Source of the DNA: Olsenella intestinalis
GTDB taxonomy: Bacteria > Actinomycetota > Coriobacteriia > Coriobacteriales > Atopobiaceae
Length of the DNA: 64,000 bases
Direction: 5' to 3'
Assembly: GCF_023276655.1 (NCBI RefSeq)
Contig: NZ_JALGRK010000002.1
Span: 124,001-188,000 of the forward strand
Position 1 is the stretch's first letter. Every line of letters starts with the position of its first letter. The notes below the pieces were generated by a model. That model saw only the letters and a program-made list of their open reading frames with translations. It searched no databases and had not been told where the DNA came from. The position numbers and the translations under genes were made by a program. Below, one piece after another: positions 44,501 through 53,197 of this stretch.

Positions 44501-45493
44501 CCCGACCTCCCGACGGCGCCCGGCTCCTACGTGATGCGCGCCGAGGTGGCCGAGACGCCCAACTACACCGGCCTCTCGGCCGAGGTGCCCTTCTCCGTCT
44601 CGGCGGCGACGCTCTTCTACGACGCCAACAGCCCCCTGGCCGAGGGCTCCGTCCCGCCCGCCGAGGGCGCGGTCGGCGAGTCCGTCGAGGTCGCCGGCGC
44701 GGGCGGCCTCGCGTGGCCCGGCCACTCCTTCCTGGGCTGGAACGCCGCGCCCGACGGATCGGGCGACGCGTACCTGCCCGGCGACCCCTTCACCCTCACC
44801 GGCGGCCCCGACGTGCTCTACGCGCAGTGGCTGCCCGCCGGCGAGCTGCGCTACGAGGGCAACGGCGCCGACTCGGGCGAGACGCCCCCGAACCTGGGCA
44901 ATGCCGGCGAAGTCGTGCGCGCCGCCGCGTGCGGGTTCTCGCGCGTCGGGTGTCGCTTCGCCGGCTGGAGCGGCTCCGCCGACGGCTCCGGCGAGCGGGT
45001 CATGCCCGGCGACGCGGTGACGCTCGTGGCGGGAGGCCAGCGCCTCTTCGCCCAATGGGAGGTCAACGAGATCTCCGCCGCGCTCGCGGGAGGCCCCTTC
45101 GCGCTCCCCGCCGACGGGTCCGGCGCCCGCCCGAGGCCGACCGTCCTGGGCTGGGACGGCCGCGTCCTCTCCGAGGGCGTCGACTACGAGCTCTCCTGGG
45201 CGGACAACCTCGCGCCCACCGCGGGAGGCCCCCGCGCGACGGTCACGGTGACGCCTCTGCCCGGCACCGAGCACGCCCTCGCGCGCCCGGTGACGATCGA
45301 GTTCGACGTCGTGGCGGCCGCCGCGCCCGAGGCGGCGCCCGAGGCGGCCCCAGGCGGGCCCGCGGCGGTCCCGACGGACCCGACGACGCCCGTCACCGAC
45401 GACCCCTCGACGCTCGCGGCGCCGGCCCTCGCCGCGGCGGGCCTCGCCGCCGTCGCCGCGTCGCTTCGCCGCCGCAGGAGGTCGCCGAGGTAG
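38531..45493 (+). CDS. Giant surface protein C with B repeats and MBG/YDG-type repeats
   Basis: The 2320-residue product begins with a signal peptide (MLSIVLSVALALGQTPATAG) and a Pro/Ala/Asp/Thr linker. An N-terminal module (about 140-270) ends in DSFSVYAIVG. B repeats (LYAKW) follow, then a unique central domain (about 660-920) between VKLYWNRDRYAI and SKYVVGET, then further B repeats. About 1255-2020 is a series of MBG/YDG-type β-domains (VTVTADNKSS, KVYDGTT, VARRELSLEWS, VVPGTYRVS). Two more B repeats precede the end. The C-terminal signal is TPVTDDP (from 2286), a hydrophobic Ala/Leu segment and RRRRRSPR; the glycine of LPXTG is replaced by Asp. The ATG follows GGGAGGGGAGG. The role is predicted adhesin; the ligand is unknown. 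Confidence 0.87.
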   Translation: MRSNGRFRIMLSIVLSVALALGQTPATAGRALAAEPADSAAQAPASTPDDAAGTTAPEAELPGGAALTQALSADTNEAGESAASVDPVSEPTSATPDATATPGAIPASDPTPDAAAAPAPDATTADPAPTPEPDSRPALDWVGSATNGVIVSIHAPEGALSEGTVPSVASATPEQARAALDASAALLDGEPVDALAVDVSFSRGGAEVEPAPGSAVEVTLRSIAPVSGTRFSCVHVADDGSAEVVAAATPTHAEFASDSFSVYAIVGADAQVRARVAFVSATSAGAVTGATLSTQIVHAGDSLEAPAPPAAAAEKSVFSHWSVGTGADVVDVAPWLGRALSNDDIASLATAAGSTLDPATNLYDLTATATFAPAHTVRFHQYGHEESVAEADLDATDAYSSLTDASGSIDLSGASLSFTPIVEGVDAHLVGWASFAPGAPAGAAPLASYDTDAVVTGVSSDLDLYPVLSTGFTVTLDTRSAATLESLFVAEDATGAGTLAFDRLPTAESLGTNFNPGYTFAGWYRDASFETKVEGDITGIRENIKLYAKWDPATVTYTIVNMLEGPENKPGEGRYTFYSSEVAYGVVGTHVPLLTEGSTTYAISNADGTTRNESFMGYHIPDSEETAYGSEVVLGDTVPVNAHSANARISEETIDPSGTTTVKLYWNRDRYAITFYSNGAKTTRFSTDRYVKYEQKVKDFEHDSCITNFLASYKGGKGRIIGTFETAPFIIDSDGDMFLFDARDTAGVRFDTLYDKYSGDDWPEDTWSWRSSYLSREYMKCMPGVDYTGKGVITMTINGERADYYLLKDTIETTSFSAGRHKGASDDHWTGGQPFGTQGYLVAAEMGDGMHYLPTGNGYWYSGSTLISNVGNTGKYGCRLYYWPSSYVLSFANTVGSSVNGTDNEETSLSLEFGSLPSLNETVSKYVVGETTREANGRDYVFDGWYVDASAAANHLQPDRGDYRIDPATWTMPDANTVLYAGWTPKTYEVTFDSVGGQMVEQEGAVLSEDGSKLTLPKVEGGTTVAKPETPTKTVGGVDYTFTGWYKDADYTEPWVFSSSTPHGPTTLYAKWVKGRTYHVTYHTSEGAEIAGVDDTLYRFGARARVAPEQPGEPHDEPFLGWSTVRGNASYLVGQSVTVNSHTDLFAIYGSALPGAAAGDVEEGAPRVTLHSNYASLPEADRPGAEVESTIQAERANAAVTLPSGIAGADATGYHVSGWSSSPDGSGDTYGTGEAVAVSSDTDLFAVWEANQLSAGLSVSFVYDGTEREPEPTVTGWDGSTLSRGTDYELSWSNNVRAHAASGEDAPTVTVSGVGDYGRSGPVSLNFAITRRPVTVTADNKSSRVKEPVEPLTASVTAGSLVREGDLGTVSAHVSGEIDTTRARTYEILVSYVANPDYEVTVVPGTYRVSEASLLVTAQGWSGTYDGVGHQARVALAPEEAVRDGACVYYSTTTPLTDSNYSTSGSTDVPSRTHAGTTTVYYYVKGTESYKPDDDDRAGSLELAVAAAPLVATALPRTITYGEGPANGGVSWEGFVPGESESNLDLSGLSYSYASLGGGEGSEYVAGSPAGSYHISVSGARSDDYEISYVPGVLTVARRELSLEWSAADSMPYTGSARTYAGATLSGVRDGDVVSCDLSGASETHAGEYVATVTGLTGTKSSSYSLPGEGLSHPWSVTQAANSATAQIDDWTYDGTSRAVPTAVAGFGAATATFVYADSEEGPFTPDPPVSAGTHWVCALIEGTPDYAGAESPAKAFEVARRPVLIEGVATADKVYDGTTLAAVTGTPAVVRVPGVPASGPVAGDDVAAAPGTASFENASVGSGRAVTFSGWSLSGVTGGNYLLQAQPVPSAADILRRPARVVARPCAASYGDEPPAYEADWENLAPGEGPADAAVGTLSLSCAYARWSDVGEYEVVPTGVTATANYELDLVPGALSVARAGNRWVAGPSMASWTLGEPVPAPVAQAAFGEASLSFAPALSAQDEGDAWSPDLPTAPGSYVMRAEVAETPNYTGLSAEVPFSVSAATLFYDANSPLAEGSVPPAEGAVGESVEVAGAGGLAWPGHSFLGWNAAPDGSGDAYLPGDPFTLTGGPDVLYAQWLPAGELRYEGNGADSGETPPNLGNAGEVVRAAACGFSRVGCRFAGWSGSADGSGERVMPGDAVTLVAGGQRLFAQWEVNEISAALAGGPFALPADGSGARPRPTVLGWDGRVLSEGVDYELSWADNLAPTAGGPRATVTVTPLPGTEHALARPVTIEFDVVAAAAPEAAPEAAPGGPAAVPTDPTTPVTDDPSTLAAPALAAAGLAAVAASLRRRRRSPR

Positions 45494-45595
45494 CCCTCCG
45501 CCGGCGCGCCGCCGCGCGGCGACGCTCGCGGGCGAACTTCGAGCGGTCGCTGCCCGAATGCTGCGGCGATGCCTCCCGTGCGCCCGCGCCTCAAA

Positions 45596-45616
45596 TATAA
45601 TGTGATTGCATTTCTG
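45596..45616 (+). promoter_or_regulatory. Promoter core of surface protein D
   Basis: TATAAT (45596-45601) is followed by GTGATTGCATTTCTG, nearly the same as for gene C. It lies about 100 bp after the C stop. No terminator with a T run is seen in 45494-45595. Confidence 0.6.
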
Positions 45617-45647
45617 CCAGTTCAGCGTGCCAATGGGGGAGGTCCGG

Positions 45648-48600
45648 ATGTCCCCTCGAAACATCGCTCGCGCCGCGTTGTCGCTCGCCCTGTCGGGCGT
45701 CCTCGCGCTGGGCCCCGGCCTGGCGCCCGTCGCGCATGCCCGGGCGGCAGGGGAGGGCGCGCCCGCCGGCCCGACGCGGGCCGTGGAACCCGAGAGCCCC
45801 TCCGACACCTCGGCTGGGTCCGCCGCGACCGGCGACGGCGTGGGGGAGAGCGCGGACGCATTCCGTGAGGGGCCCGCCGCGGCAACCGCCTCCGCGCCCG
45901 ACGCGCCGTTCCCTGTCGACGAGGCCGCCGACGCTGCCGTTCCGGCCTCGCCGGGTGGCGAGGCGTTTGCCGACGCGGCCGTCCCCGACCCCGCAGGGGA
46001 GGATCCCGGCACGTCCTCCGACGCCTCGGTGGCGCTCGACTCCCGCCCCGCCCTCGACTGGGTCGGATCGGCGACCAACGGCGCGATCGTCTCCGTCCAC
46101 GCCCCGGAGGGCGCCCTGCCCGAGGGCACGGTCCCGTCCGTCGTCTCGGCCACGCCCGAGCAGGCCCGCGCCGCGCTCGACGCCTCCTCCGCGCTCCTCG
46201 ACGGCGAGCCCGTCGACGCGCTCGCCGTCGACGTCTCCTTTTCTCGCGGCGGCGCCGAGGTCGAGCCCGCGCCCGGCTCGGCCGTCGAGGTCACGATCCG
46301 CTCCATCGCCCCCGTCTCGGGCACGCGCTTCTCCTGCGTCCACGTCGCCGACGACGGGTCGGCCGAGGTCGTGGCCACCGCCACCCCCACCCACGCCGAG
46401 TTCGCCTCGGACTCGTTCTCCGTCTACGCCATCGTCGGGGCGGACGCCCAGGTCCGCGCCCGCGTCGCCTTCGTCTCCGCCACGGATTCCGGCGCCGTCG
46501 CCGGCGCGACGCTCTCGACCCAGATCGTCCGCGCGGGCGACTCCCTCGAGGCCCCGGCCCCTCCCGCCGCGGCCGCCGAGGGGAGCGTGTTCAGCCACTG
46601 GACGGTCGGCGAGGACGCCGACCTCTCCGACTTCCTCGGCCGCGAGCTCAGCAACGACGACATCGCCTCCCTCGCGAGGGCCGCCGACTCCACGCTCGAC
46701 CCCGCGTCCAACCTCTACGACGTCACCGCGACCGCCGCCTTCGCGCCGGCCCACACGGTCCGCTTCCACCAGTACACGCGGGAGGAGTGCGGGGTCGACC
46801 CGTCCCTCGACTCGACCCTCGCGTTCTCCTCGCTCACGGACGCCTCCGGCTCGATCGCCCTCTCCGGCGCGAGCCTCTCGTTCACGCCCGTCGTCGAGGG
46901 CGTCGACGCCCACCTCGTGGGCTGGGCCTCCTACGCGGACGCCTCGGCCGGGCCGACCGCCTACGGGACCGACGGCGCCATCGCGGGCGTCGACTCCGAC
47001 CTCGACCTTTACCCGGTCCTCTCCACCGGCTTCTTCGTCGAGCTCGACACCACGGGGGCCTCGGTCCTCGAGTCCCTCTTCGTTCAGGAGGCGGAGTCGG
47101 GATCGGGCACCCTGGAGTTCGGCCGCCTTCCCACCGAGCAGTCCCTCGCGGGCGACTCCTACGACCCCGCGACCGGCTCCTACGCCGAGGGCTACCGCGG
47201 CTGGCACCAGGGCTGGACCCTCGAGGGCTGGTACCGGACGCGAACGGGGAGCGCCGACGAGGGCTACGAGTACTCCGACAAGGTGGAGGGGGACCTGGAC
47301 GTCTCGTCCGACCTCACGCTCTACGCAAAGTGGGTGCCGCGCGACGACACCCCGTACACGATCGTCAACATGGTCGAGGGGCCCGAAGGCCTGACATGCG
47401 AGGGCTCCTTCTCGACCTACTCCATGGTCGCTGCCGCTGGTCGATCGGGCGCGGTGCCCGAGTCCTCTTCGTCGGAGAGCAACCCGTCCGCCTACTACCA
47501 TCACAGGGCCTCGGCCTCCGAGATGGAGAAGATTACCGCCCGTGCCGACGTTCCGGTCTCCGCGGATACTATCAAGGCCGACGGAACGAGTTACGTGTAC
47601 GTCTTCTGGCCCAGAAACACGCACACCTATCGGTTCAACAACATGAGTGACACTCGCGTCCTTACGGTGAGCGGCGTCAAGGGCGGACAGGCCTATCGGA
47701 CCTGGGATCCTGGCGGTGTCCTTTCAGCCCTGACCTACAACAACGCGTCGACCAATCGCAGGTTCTGGATTTCCGGCGGCAACGAAACATGGGGCTGCAG
47801 GCCCGGCAACGTTGTCACGAGCGGCTGCGAGGACCCCGCTCCGACTGTCTCCGCGCTGAACAACTCGACCGTTACGTTTTCCTTGCGACAGACCAATAAC
47901 AACTACACGCTCGGCCTGCGCATGCTCATCAACGATCTTGAATATGACCCGAGCAGCGCCTACAGACGAACGGTCGACGGAGTCGACTACAGCTTTTCCG
48001 AGAATTATGTCGAGAAGTGGGTCAGCAACGGTACTAGCATCAACTTCAACATCTCGGACACGACGGCGGGAAGCAGGACGGTCGGTTACACCAACAACGG
48101 CAATTACCACGACGCTACCGGCATGAGTCCTGGGGCCCACACGGGAGGCCTCACCGCAAAGCGAGAGGACGACGGCGTCTACTACGTCAATCGCTACGAG
48201 GTCCGCAAGCCCTTCATGCTCACGTTCAGGAACGTTGAGAACGTGACACTGCCCGATGGGGGCTCCGTGCCCACCTCCGCCAGCGTCCTCTACAATGCTC
48301 CCGTCTCGAGCTACCTGCCGAACCTCGATGGGTCTCGGCGCAGCGCGGCAGGACGTCAGTACTCGTTTGCGGGCTGGTTTTCGAACGTGGTTGCGGCGCA
48401 GGACCCGACCTCGCCAGGCTCCACGGACTACCGCATAGACCCCTCCGCCTGGGTTATGCCTGGCGGCAATACCGAGATCTACGCAGGGTGGGTACCTCTG
48501 TCGTTCAGCGTCTGCTTCGACTCCTGCGGCGGCGTCATGGCACCCGAACAGGGCGCGACGCTCTCTGGCGATAAGAGCGTACTCACCTTTGCTGGTATCG

Positions 48601-51600
48601 AGTCGGGGGAGCGACTCGCCAAGCCCGCCACGCCGTCCAAGAACGTCGGCGGCGTCGACTACACCTTCGTCGGCTGGTACAAGGACCCCGACTATGTCGA
48701 GCCCTGGACGTTCTCGAGCTCCACGGTGCAGGGCCCCACCACCCTCTACGCCAAGTGGGTCAAGGGGCGCTCCTACCGCATCGCCTACCACGACTCCGAC
48801 GGCACCGAGATCGAGGGCGTCGACGACACCCTCTACCGCTACGGCGCCCGCGCTAGGGTCGCCCCCGAGCAGCCGACCGGCGAGCCCCGCGACGAGCCCT
48901 TCCTGGGCTGGTCGACGGTCAGGGGCAACGCCTCCTACCTCGTGGGGCAGTCCGTCACCGTCAACTCGCAGGTCGACCTCTTTGCGGTCTACGGCAGCGC
49001 GCTGCCGGGCGCCGCGGCCGGCGACGTCGAGGACGGCGCGCCCGTGGTCACGCTCCACTCCAGCTTCGCCAGCCTGCCGGGGGAGGACCGCCCCGGCGGC
49101 GAGGTCGAGTCGTCCGTCCAGGCCGAGCGCGCCAACGCCTCCGTCACACTGCCCTCCGGAGTGGCCGGCGCACGCGCCGAGGGCTACCACGTCTCCGGCT
49201 GGGCGACGTCGCCCGGCGCCGCCTCCGCCGACTACGCCGTCGGCGAGCGCGTCGCGGTCGCCTCGGACACCGACCTCTACGCCGTCTGGGAGGCCAACCG
49301 GCTTTCCGCGGACCTGTCGGCCAGCTTCGTCTACGACGGGACCGCCCACAAGCCCGAGCCTACCGTCACCGGCTGGGACGGATCGGCCCTCGCGCGCGGC
49401 ACCGACTACGAGCTCTCCTGGTCGAACAACGTGCGCGCGGGGACCGCCACGGTCACCGTCAGGGGACTCGGCGACTACAAGCGCTCCGAGGACGCCTCCG
49501 CCCCCTTCGAGATCGCGCGCCGCAAGGTCACGCTGACGGCGGACAACAAGTCCAGCGGAAAGGACGAACCCGTCGAGGAGCTGACCTACCGGGTCACCTC
49601 GGGCTCCCTGGCCTCCGCGGGCGACCTCGACCCGATCGTCGCCTACACGGTCGTGCACGACACCACCGCTGCCGCCCCCGTCGACAACTCGCACGCGGGC
49701 ACCTACGACGTCCTCGTCTCGCACGCGGCCAATCCCGACTACGAGGTGACGGTCGTGCCCGGAACCTACCGCGTGAGCGCCGCGAGGCTGCGCGTCACGG
49801 CGCAGGGCTGGTCGGGCACCTACGACGGCGCCGAGCACGCCGCCACGGTCTCGCTCTCGCCAGAGGCGGCCGTGTCCGCCGGCGCGAAGGTCTGGTACTC
49901 CAGCGAGAAGGAGCTCAACTCCGGCAACTTCCGGGACGGCACGGAGGTCCCGCCGACTCGCAAGGACTTCGGCAGGACGATCGTCCACTACTACGTGGAG
50001 GGCACCGGGGACTTCCAGGTCGAGGAGGGCGCGGACGCCGGCTCCGTGGTCATAGACGTCGCAATGGCGCCCCTGACGTGCGCCGTGAAAAGCGACTCCG
50101 TCACCTACGGCGCCGACGCCCCCTCCGGCAGGGTCTCCTGGTCCGGCTTCGTGAACGGAGAGGGGGAGGGCGCCCTCGACCTCTCCGGCCTCGCGTTCTC
50201 CTTCAAGTCCGCCTTGGACGAGCCCTACGCCGCGGGCAGCCCCGCGGGGAGCTACCGCATCGAGGCCTCGGGCGCCGACGCCGCAAACTACGACATCTCC
50301 TACGTCCCGGGGACGCTGACGGTCGGGAGGAAGGCCCTCTCGCTCGAGTGGTCCGCCGCCGACTCAATGCCCTACACGGGCTCGGCCCGCTCCTACGCCG
50401 GCGCGGCGCTCTCGGGCGTCCGGGAGGGCGACGAAGTGAGCTGCGACCTCTCGGGCGCCTCCGCGACCCACGCGGGCTCCTACGTCGCGACCGTCACGGG
50501 CCTCACCGGGGCGAGGGCCTCGAGCTACAGCCTGCCCGCCGAGGGGCTCTCCCACGAATGGTCGGTCACCGTGGCCGCCAACTCCGCCACCGCCGCGATC
50601 GACGACTGGACCTACGACGGGACCTCGCACGCCGCGCCCACCGCGATCGCCGGCTTCGGCGCCGCAACGGCGACGTTCGAATATGCCGACGCAGCGGAGG
50701 GGCCATTCACGCCGGACCCGCCGGCCTCGGCCGGCACCCACTGGGTGCGCGCCGTCGTCGAGGGCACTCCCGACTACGAGGGCGCGACGAGCCCGGCCAA
50801 GGCCTTCGAGGTCGCGCGCAGGCCCGTCCTGATAGGGGGCGTTGCCAGCGCAGGCAAGGTCTACGACGGCACGGCGGCGGCCCCCGTGTCCGGCGAGCCC
50901 GCCCTCGCGGGCGTGCCCGGCGCCGCGGCCTCCGGCCCCGTCGCGGGAGACGACGTCGCCGCGGCCCCCGGCGAGGCCTCGTTCGACAGCCCCTCCGCGG
51001 GGACGGGCAGGGCCGTCAGGTTCTCCGGCTGGTCGCTCTCCGGCGCCGCCGCGGCCAACTACGAGCTCGCCGCCCAGCCCGACGACTCCGCCGCCGACAT
51101 ACTGAGGCGCCCCGCAAGGGTCGTCGCCCGCCCCTGCGCCGTCACCTACGGCGACGAGCCGCCCGCCTACGCGGCCGACTGGGAGAACCTCGCCCCCGGC
51201 GAGGGCCCCGCCGACGCCGCGACGGGCACGCTCTCGCTCGACTGCGCCTACGCGCGCTGGTCCGACGTGGGCGAATACGAGGTCGTCCCCTCCGGCGTGG
51301 TCGCCACCTCGAACTACGAGCTCGAGCTCGTGCCCGGCGCCCTCTCCGTCGCCCGCGCGGGGAACCGCTGGGTCGCCGGCCCCTCCATGGCCTCCTGGAC
51401 CCTCGGCGAGCCCGTGCCCGCGCCCGTGGCGCGGGCCGCCTTCGGCGAGGCCGCCCTCTCCTTCGCGCCCGCCCTCGCGGCCCAGGCCGAGGGGGACGGC
51501 TGGTCGACGGACGTCCCGACGTCGCCCGGCTCCTACGTGATGCGCGCCGAGGTGGAGGGGACCCGAAACTACTCCGGCCTGTCGGCCGAGGTCCCCTTCT

Positions 51601-52484
51601 CCGTCTCGGCGGCGACGCTCTCCTATGACGCCAACAGCCCGCTCGCCACGGGGTCCGTCGCGCCCGCGGAGGGCGCGGTCGGCGAGGCGGTCACCGTTTC
51701 CGACGACGGCCCCCTCGCCTGGGAGGGTCACTCCTTCCGGGGCTGGAACGCCGCGCCCGACGGCTCGGGCGACGCCTACCTGCCCGGCGACGAGTTCGTC
51801 CTCACCGGCGGCCCCGACGTGCTCTACGCGCAGTGGCTGCCCACCGGCGAGCTGCGCTACGAGGGCAACGGCGCCGACTCGGGCGAGACGCCCCCGAACC
51901 TGGGCAATGCCGGCGAGGTCGTGCGCGCCGCCGCGTGCGGGTTCTCGCGCGTCGGGTGTCGCTTCGCCGGCTGGGGCGGGTCCGCCGACGGCTCCGGCGA
52001 GCGCGTCATGCCCGGCGACGCGGTGACGCTCGTCGCGGGAGGCCAGCGCCTCTTCGCCCAATGGGAGGTCAACGAGATCTCCGCCGCGCTCGCGGGAGGC
52101 CCCTTCGCGCTCCCCGCCGACGGCTCGGGGGCCCGGCCGAGGCCGACCGTCCTGGGCTGGGACGGCCGCGTCCTCTCCGAGGGCGTCGACTACGAGCTCT
52201 CCTGGGCGGACAACCTCGCGCCCACCACGCCTGGCTCGCGCGCGACCGTGACCGTGACGCCGCTCCCCGGCACCGAGCACGCCCTCGCGCGCCCCGTGAC
52301 GATCGAGTTCGACGTCGTGGCGGCCGTCGCGCCCGAGACGGCGCCCGAGGCGGCCCCGGGCGGGCCCGCCCGCACGCCCTCCACGGGAGACGCGGGCCCG
52401 GGTGCGGTTGTGGCTCTTCTCGGCGGGGCAATCGCCGTGGCCGGTTGTGGCGTTGGACTGCGTCGCAGGAGGCGCACGAGGTAG
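45648..52484 (+). CDS. Giant surface protein D with B repeats and MBG/YDG-type repeats
   Basis: This 2278-residue paralog of C has a signal peptide (ALSLALSGVLALGPGLAPVAHA), a linker, and an N-terminal module nearly identical to C and ending in DSFSVYAIVG. B repeats and a central domain (about 570-950) follow. The central domain is Asn/Thr/Ser-rich (FNNMSDTRVLTVSG, NNSTVTFSLRQTNNNYTLGL) and shows no visible similarity to that of C. Further B repeats and MBG/YDG-type repeats (about 1220-1985) closely follow C. The end is TPSTGD (from 2243), a hydrophobic segment and RRRRRTR. The ATG at 45648 follows GGGGGAGGTCCGG; an in-frame ATG-like start at 45606 would lie at the transcript start. It is a predicted wall-anchored adhesin. 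Confidence 0.87.
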   Translation: MSPRNIARAALSLALSGVLALGPGLAPVAHARAAGEGAPAGPTRAVEPESPSDTSAGSAATGDGVGESADAFREGPAAATASAPDAPFPVDEAADAAVPASPGGEAFADAAVPDPAGEDPGTSSDASVALDSRPALDWVGSATNGAIVSVHAPEGALPEGTVPSVVSATPEQARAALDASSALLDGEPVDALAVDVSFSRGGAEVEPAPGSAVEVTIRSIAPVSGTRFSCVHVADDGSAEVVATATPTHAEFASDSFSVYAIVGADAQVRARVAFVSATDSGAVAGATLSTQIVRAGDSLEAPAPPAAAAEGSVFSHWTVGEDADLSDFLGRELSNDDIASLARAADSTLDPASNLYDVTATAAFAPAHTVRFHQYTREECGVDPSLDSTLAFSSLTDASGSIALSGASLSFTPVVEGVDAHLVGWASYADASAGPTAYGTDGAIAGVDSDLDLYPVLSTGFFVELDTTGASVLESLFVQEAESGSGTLEFGRLPTEQSLAGDSYDPATGSYAEGYRGWHQGWTLEGWYRTRTGSADEGYEYSDKVEGDLDVSSDLTLYAKWVPRDDTPYTIVNMVEGPEGLTCEGSFSTYSMVAAAGRSGAVPESSSSESNPSAYYHHRASASEMEKITARADVPVSADTIKADGTSYVYVFWPRNTHTYRFNNMSDTRVLTVSGVKGGQAYRTWDPGGVLSALTYNNASTNRRFWISGGNETWGCRPGNVVTSGCEDPAPTVSALNNSTVTFSLRQTNNNYTLGLRMLINDLEYDPSSAYRRTVDGVDYSFSENYVEKWVSNGTSINFNISDTTAGSRTVGYTNNGNYHDATGMSPGAHTGGLTAKREDDGVYYVNRYEVRKPFMLTFRNVENVTLPDGGSVPTSASVLYNAPVSSYLPNLDGSRRSAAGRQYSFAGWFSNVVAAQDPTSPGSTDYRIDPSAWVMPGGNTEIYAGWVPLSFSVCFDSCGGVMAPEQGATLSGDKSVLTFAGIESGERLAKPATPSKNVGGVDYTFVGWYKDPDYVEPWTFSSSTVQGPTTLYAKWVKGRSYRIAYHDSDGTEIEGVDDTLYRYGARARVAPEQPTGEPRDEPFLGWSTVRGNASYLVGQSVTVNSQVDLFAVYGSALPGAAAGDVEDGAPVVTLHSSFASLPGEDRPGGEVESSVQAERANASVTLPSGVAGARAEGYHVSGWATSPGAASADYAVGERVAVASDTDLYAVWEANRLSADLSASFVYDGTAHKPEPTVTGWDGSALARGTDYELSWSNNVRAGTATVTVRGLGDYKRSEDASAPFEIARRKVTLTADNKSSGKDEPVEELTYRVTSGSLASAGDLDPIVAYTVVHDTTAAAPVDNSHAGTYDVLVSHAANPDYEVTVVPGTYRVSAARLRVTAQGWSGTYDGAEHAATVSLSPEAAVSAGAKVWYSSEKELNSGNFRDGTEVPPTRKDFGRTIVHYYVEGTGDFQVEEGADAGSVVIDVAMAPLTCAVKSDSVTYGADAPSGRVSWSGFVNGEGEGALDLSGLAFSFKSALDEPYAAGSPAGSYRIEASGADAANYDISYVPGTLTVGRKALSLEWSAADSMPYTGSARSYAGAALSGVREGDEVSCDLSGASATHAGSYVATVTGLTGARASSYSLPAEGLSHEWSVTVAANSATAAIDDWTYDGTSHAAPTAIAGFGAATATFEYADAAEGPFTPDPPASAGTHWVRAVVEGTPDYEGATSPAKAFEVARRPVLIGGVASAGKVYDGTAAAPVSGEPALAGVPGAAASGPVAGDDVAAAPGEASFDSPSAGTGRAVRFSGWSLSGAAAANYELAAQPDDSAADILRRPARVVARPCAVTYGDEPPAYAADWENLAPGEGPADAATGTLSLDCAYARWSDVGEYEVVPSGVVATSNYELELVPGALSVARAGNRWVAGPSMASWTLGEPVPAPVARAAFGEAALSFAPALAAQAEGDGWSTDVPTSPGSYVMRAEVEGTRNYSGLSAEVPFSVSAATLSYDANSPLATGSVAPAEGAVGEAVTVSDDGPLAWEGHSFRGWNAAPDGSGDAYLPGDEFVLTGGPDVLYAQWLPTGELRYEGNGADSGETPPNLGNAGEVVRAAACGFSRVGCRFAGWGGSADGSGERVMPGDAVTLVAGGQRLFAQWEVNEISAALAGGPFALPADGSGARPRPTVLGWDGRVLSEGVDYELSWADNLAPTTPGSRATVTVTPLPGTEHALARPVTIEFDVVAAVAPETAPEAAPGGPARTPSTGDAGPGAVVALLGGAIAVAGCGVGLRRRRRTR

Positions 52485-52608
52485 CGTTTCGCCCGTTGGG
52501 CGGCGCGTCAGGCGTGGTGGGCGGTGCAGAGAATGTGTTGCTCGCGTGTGGGATGCATGCCGTTCGCCGATGTGTTAGAGTTACCAAAGCTTATTCGCGA
52601 TTGTACGA

Positions 52609-52643
52609 GGAAGTGGGGCAGAGGTTTTGCCCCGCTTCCTTTT
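52609..52643 (+). terminator. Terminator or attenuator in the rimP leader
   Basis: GGAAGTGGGGCA (52609-52620) pairs with TGCCCCGCTTCC (52628-52639), followed by TTTT. It ends 33 bp before rimP. A -10-like TAGAGT at 52576-52581 would place it inside the operon leader. Otherwise it is the gene D terminator. Bases 52485-52575 show nothing else. Confidence 0.75.
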
Positions 52644-52675
52644 GTATGTAGGGGTACGTTCCGGGAGGTGTTCAG

Positions 52676-53149
52676 GTGGCTTCGACAGATCTTGAGATGA
52701 GGCTTGTGACCGCGCTGGAGGAGGTTTCGGCCGACCATGGCATCGACGTCGTCGACGTCGAGGTGGCCGGGTCGAGCAAGTCTCCCATCGTGCGCGTGCG
52801 CCTCGACAACGCCGACGCCGAGAAGGGCACCATCTCGCTCGACGACGTGGCGGCCCAGAGTCCCTGGGTCAACGAGGTGATCGACGCGGTGGACCCGTTC
52901 CCGGGCTCGTACACGCTCGAGATCTCGTCGCCGGGGCTGTCGCGCCCGCTGCGCAAGGAGGCCGACTTCGAGCGCTTCGCGGGCGAGACCGTCTCGCTCA
53001 ACACGATCGCGAAGGAGGGCAGGCGCCGCTACACGGGCACGCTCAAGGGCATGCTCGACGGCAAGGTTGCCCTGGAGTGCGACGGCGAGCTCTTCTCGTT
53101 CGCGCTCGACGAGATCAAGAACTGCAAGATCAAGCCCTCATTCGACTAG
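52676..53149 (+). CDS. rimP: Ribosome maturation factor RimP
   Basis: The 157-residue protein assists late 30S subunit assembly. It has the two-domain RimP form: an α/β N-terminal domain with the family signature EISSPGLSRPL and a C-terminal SH3-like barrel (YTGTLKGMLDGKVALE). Length is normal. The start is GTG at 52676, preceded by GGGAGG. It is the first gene of a run rimP-nusA-infB-rbfA, the usual order. Confidence 0.94.
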   Translation: MASTDLEMRLVTALEEVSADHGIDVVDVEVAGSSKSPIVRVRLDNADAEKGTISLDDVAAQSPWVNEVIDAVDPFPGSYTLEISSPGLSRPLRKEADFERFAGETVSLNTIAKEGRRRYTGTLKGMLDGKVALECDGELFSFALDEIKNCKIKPSFD

Positions 53150-53197
53150 AGACAGACACGACAGGCGCACGTCGCCCGCGAGAAGGAAGGAAGCACC

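Noticed and set aside
45386-45493. Intact LPXTG anchor in protein C
   Set aside because: The motif is TPVTD, lacking Gly; the overall layout fits a sorting signal but the key residue is changed, so it is reported as divergent.
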